NCBI GenBank assembly: GCA_951804985.1
Contig: OX638130.1
Span: 109,876,040-109,940,039 of the forward strand
Direction of reading: 5' to 3'
DNA: 64,000 nt
Source of the DNA: Dryomyza anilis
Lineage: Eukaryota > Arthropoda > Insecta > Diptera > Dryomyzidae
The position numbers and the translations under genes are program-made. The notes under the pieces were generated by a model that was given only the letters and a program-made list of their open reading frames with translations, had not been told where the DNA came from and made no database searches. Shown here piece by piece: positions 60,960-64,000 of this stretch. Positions within the stretch are counted from its first letter, which is position 1; each line of letters opens with the position of its first letter.

Positions 60960-62327
60960 TTTATCAATATCTACTATTAATTTTTATTTTTTTTTTGTTT
61001 CGTTTTTTTGATAGTATAATAGAAGAAAAGATTCGCTCTGATAACGTCTTATATATTGTGCAGATATGCAACCCAAAGGGTACAAACTCAATTGTTTAGT
61101 ACGAACGGATGGACGGACGTGACGGCCGCATACAAAATATGCTCTTCAACGTATCAATTGTATGAATACCTAATCAATTGCTTGTTAGTTATTTAGTTTA
61201 TCACAAAATTTTGCAATCTTATCAAGCACCGAACCGAGCTACTGCTACTGGTCATACGAAAACGTGTTCGGATTTATGCCTTTTGTTTAGTATTTGCTAT
61301 TTTATGAGCAGCATTACTTGTTTAACGACTATCGAATTAGGCAATAGACGGAAAATCCCTTCGCAGTGGATTTCATTTCATATCTTGTGATGGAAAATTG
61401 TCATTTTTCGTTAATATTAAAACGTTTTAAATAAATTTAATTAATTCGATAAGCGTTAAGGGAGAAACCCGTGTACATAACAGCCAATATATGAGCATTT
61501 TTGATATTGCAAAATCATTTCCAAAGTACATTGGAAAGAGGAATGTCCATAGGATCTGTGTGGTGATCAGGAATTATTTAAATAACAAAACAGGGCAATT
61601 TGAAGTTTCGTTAGAATTTGCTATAATTTTATATAAAAAAATTACATTCAATCGATTTATTAATCGTTTTCTCATTACAACGCAAAGAAAACAATTGCCT
61701 AATATTAAGAAAATTTTACTTGAAATAGCGTCAATTTTAATTTAATTTATTCCATCAGAAGGCTTTCTCTAATAGAAAAAGAATTTCCTTATTACAATGG
61801 CAAATTTTACTTTCATTCAAGTTAATTTTCCTTATAATAAGAAAACTGTTTTCTGCATGAATTGAGCATGTTTTCAAATTTAATTCAATATAATAACAAC
61901 AAGAAAAAAGTCAGTATGTATTTTAAAAATTTCGATAAATCGCATATCGATATCGAATTGAAAGAGTTCCTAGAACAAAACAAAAATTTACAATAGAACG
62001 TAAATAATTTAATTTTAAACAAAAAATGAATTTAAAAGGTTTCGATCAAGACCATAATATAAATTTACCCCATTATGACCAGATAATGTTGTTCTGTAAA
62101 TGATCGGCTTATGGCAATTTGAAAAGAAAATGCTTTGTTCCAGTGCAAGACAGAACATTTTAGATAATTTCTAATAAGGAAAAAGAAACCGTTTAAATTG
62201 AAATTTAAATAAAAACTCTATTAAAATTCGAATGAAAACTGGAATATCCCAGTTATTAGTTGAATTTTTACATTTATTAATTAGAATTTAAAAAATAGTT
62301 GATGAGTTATAATTCAGTTAAATTTTT
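60960..62327. other. Upstream flank of gene E
   Basis: No supported gene. The open frame at 61491-61745 (84 codons) is lysine/isoleucine-rich with no signature and is probably chance in AT-rich DNA. Confidence 0.4.
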
Positions 62328-62704
62328 TTTTTTTTTTACAAGTTGACCAACGCTCAGGGGATGCCCCCTATTCACGCAATGCATAGTGTTGATCGTATGA
62401 AAGGATTATAAGTAAGAGGAGGAAAGATAGAGTAGGAAAGATAGAGTAGTGTCGGTGAATGCTTGTTTTGAACTTGCCAATATCAAAAATGTTGGGAAAA
62501 ACAGACGCAGGGAGATTGTTCCACAAACGTATCGTGCGACTGAAGAACGAATTCTCTCGGTAATGCGTGGTTCTATTGTGAGCCGAGTGAACTACGAAGG
62601 GGTGGGCTTGGTTCGATGCCCGAGTAGAACGAGAGGACACACGACCTGGTGGAATCAGGCCATGTATTTCCCTCGAACACTTACCATTGTATGTCATAAT
62701 TATT
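62328..62704 (-). mobile_element. 3' end of a non-LTR retrotransposon with poly(A)
   Basis: Read on the minus strand, about 110 codons encode the C-terminal end common to Jockey/CR1-like LINE polymerases: H-Y-R-E-N-S-F-F-S-R-T-I-R-L-W-N-N-L-P-A then S-V-F-P and F-K-T-S-I-H-R. The frame stops at TAG (62370-62368), followed by about 30 nt and a 14-nt A tract (62328-62341 on this strand). Severely 5'-truncated, which is normal for such insertions. Clade cannot be fixed from this much. Confidence 0.7.
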
Positions 62705-62754
62705 CTTAAGAACTGATTAATAACAGTGTCGTAAAAAAGTACCCAGATCTTACA

Positions 62755-63687
62755 CAGAAATAGAAATCATTAATATGATGAATTTATTCATAAATATTAT
62801 GAATTTTGGCACCAACTACCAGATTCATCAAATCAGTGTTGGTGCATTATTGATGAAGTTTTATGATGGTGTAAAAAAAAATAAAAATAATTATGAGCTG
62901 ATCACCAAAATCGGTTGTATAACATTCGGACCATCATTTCTTATTATATTTGTATTAGACGTTTTATAAACTAGTAAACCATTAGAAAGACCAATGTATT
63001 CTCTTTCAAATGAGACCAAATAGTTTTTTTTTATTGAACTTATGGTTCATGTGCTACAATAGTTAAAGTAAATTCAAAATGTTGAATATCGACGAAATTT
63101 TTGAATTTATAAACTGTCAGAAAAAAACATTATTTTTATAAAAAGAAAATACATGTCAAATATTTTTTGGCATAGAACATTCTGTAAAATTTCAAAAGAT
63201 CGAAAAGGCACCCGGTTTGACGTGAAATGGCCAATATATGTGTTTATAATTCCTATAAGGTTTATGTTATTTAATTGTTAAATTTATGTTATTTAATTGT
63301 ATACTATATTTTTTCAAACTACCTTAATTAATCGAAAAAGAATTGTTTAAAAAATAGTTAAAACAAATTTTTCCTAAATGAAAATTGTCTGAAAAAATTA
63401 TTTCTTTTTAGTAAAAACATTTGTCTGATAGAATTATTCAAAAAAAAAATTCTTTCCAAAACAAATTTTTTTCAATGAACAAATATTTCACAAAAAAATA
63501 TTTTTTTAAATTATTTTTTATCTTAATATACATATATTTATTTAAATATTTTTGTCATACTTATAACTTTTTATTAATAAGTTGTAATAAGTAAAAAGTT
63601 GTAATCATAAATGTCGAGCAAGTATTATAAGAAATAACATACAAGAACTACTTGAGAACTGAGAAGTATGGCAGTATGTATATTATG
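62755..63687. repeat. Element family M3, second copy, interrupted
   Basis: The left end 'acacagaaatagaaatcatt' and 'cataaatattatgaatttt' match 37984-38060. The right part with 'atgtcgagcaag' and 'aagaactacttgaga' matches 38595-38655. Homology stops at about 63680, where the transposase-bearing element begins. Confidence 0.55.
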
Positions 63688-64000
63688 TAAGGACTGCGTC
63701 GAATAAAATTGTCCGTTACATATTTTCCCATAATGTGCTATTGCAAGATTCAAATTAAAAAAATTTGATCATAGTAGCTCTGAATTATATGGCAGAAAAT
63801 AATTTGTGTCAGTTATAATCAATACAAAATTTATTTAACGCGAAAATGGCAAACGAAGTGGAAGTGCGAGAAAATATAATTAAAATTTTTCAAAAACAAC
63901 CTAGTTGGTCTTTTAAAAAAATTGCCAAGGAGGTAGGGGCTAACCCTAAGATCATTTCTCGCGTTATCAACCGCTTTAAGGAAGACCTGAGTATTGATCG
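63688..64000 (+). mobile_element. Tc1/mariner-like element, 5' end and transposase start, cut by window edge
   Basis: An open frame starts at ATG 63846 and runs off the end (51 complete codons, M-A-N-E-V-E-V-R-E-N). It reads as a helix-turn-helix DNA-binding start: P-S-W-S-F-K-K-I-A-K-E-V-G-A then I-I-S-R-V-I-N-R-F-K-E-D, the arrangement seen at the N terminus of Tc1/mariner transposases. A candidate terminal repeat 'aggactgcgtcgaataaaat' begins at a TA (63688-63689), exactly where M3 homology stops. The catalytic DDE/D region lies outside the window. Confidence 0.6.

Noticed and set aside
61491..61745. Open frame of 84 codons upstream of gene E
   Set aside because: No signature, AT-driven composition, no promoter or splice context that supports it.

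Overview
The window is nuclear DNA of an insect, most likely a cyclorrhaphan (calyptrate-type) fly. Grounds: very AT-rich sequence, GT-AG introns from under 70 bp to about 5 kb, TATA/TCATTC-like core promoters, RTE-type and other non-LTR retrotransposon remains, a tRNA-derived SINE, and dense families of short inverted-repeat elements. The species cannot be fixed from sequence alone.

The gene content is one family. Five genes and one inverted pseudogene encode NRF-domain (nose resistant to fluoxetine) membrane acyltransferases of the Acyl_transf_3 superfamily. Gene A (580-7781, +) enters from beyond the left edge and carries an in-frame TGA. Gene B (16123-22854, +, 715 aa), gene C (32880-40056, +, 712 aa) and gene D (40875-47644, +, 711 aa) have complete nine-exon models. 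A pseudogene of the same type lies inverted between B and C (27655-29007, -). Gene E (53308-60857, -, 722 aa) is convergent with D and more diverged. I rebuilt exons by joining open segments at GT-AG sites in phase. Matching exon lengths between paralogues (379/376, 74, 316, 217, 188/185, 136, 336 nt) support the models. A, B/C/D and E have three different intron sets over the same coding plan.

Each complete protein has a signal peptide, a luminal or extracellular cysteine-containing NRF region, then a polytopic acyltransferase with an R-x4-8-W-V-V-x-G-H motif and an S-V-D-[TS]-F-[FL]-F-L-S-G motif. Family members in worms and flies are implicated in lipid or xenobiotic movement across epithelia. 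Substrates here are unknown. B, C, D and the pseudogene share a core promoter, so co-regulation is likely.

Left to right: 1-579 intron or upstream of A; A, with a 5-kb repeat-filled intron; 7.8-15.9 kb intergenic repeats and fold-backs; B, whose first intron is a 1.8-kb AT minisatellite; 23.8-26.7 kb a composite repeat split by a dead RTE retrotransposon; 27.2-32.4 kb the pseudogene, an octamer array, inverted-repeat elements and a SINE; C, with a non-autonomous hAT-like element and others in its introns; D; 47.6-53.1 kb short elements and about 1.13-kb tandem repeats; E with three short elements in intron 1; 61-64 kb a LINE 3' end and the start of a Tc1/mariner-like transposase at the edge. 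I found no bacterial-type system, CRISPR array or rRNA. The unusual content is the intron mosaic of the cluster, the shared promoter module, and a repeat insertion whose empty site is preserved elsewhere in the same window.
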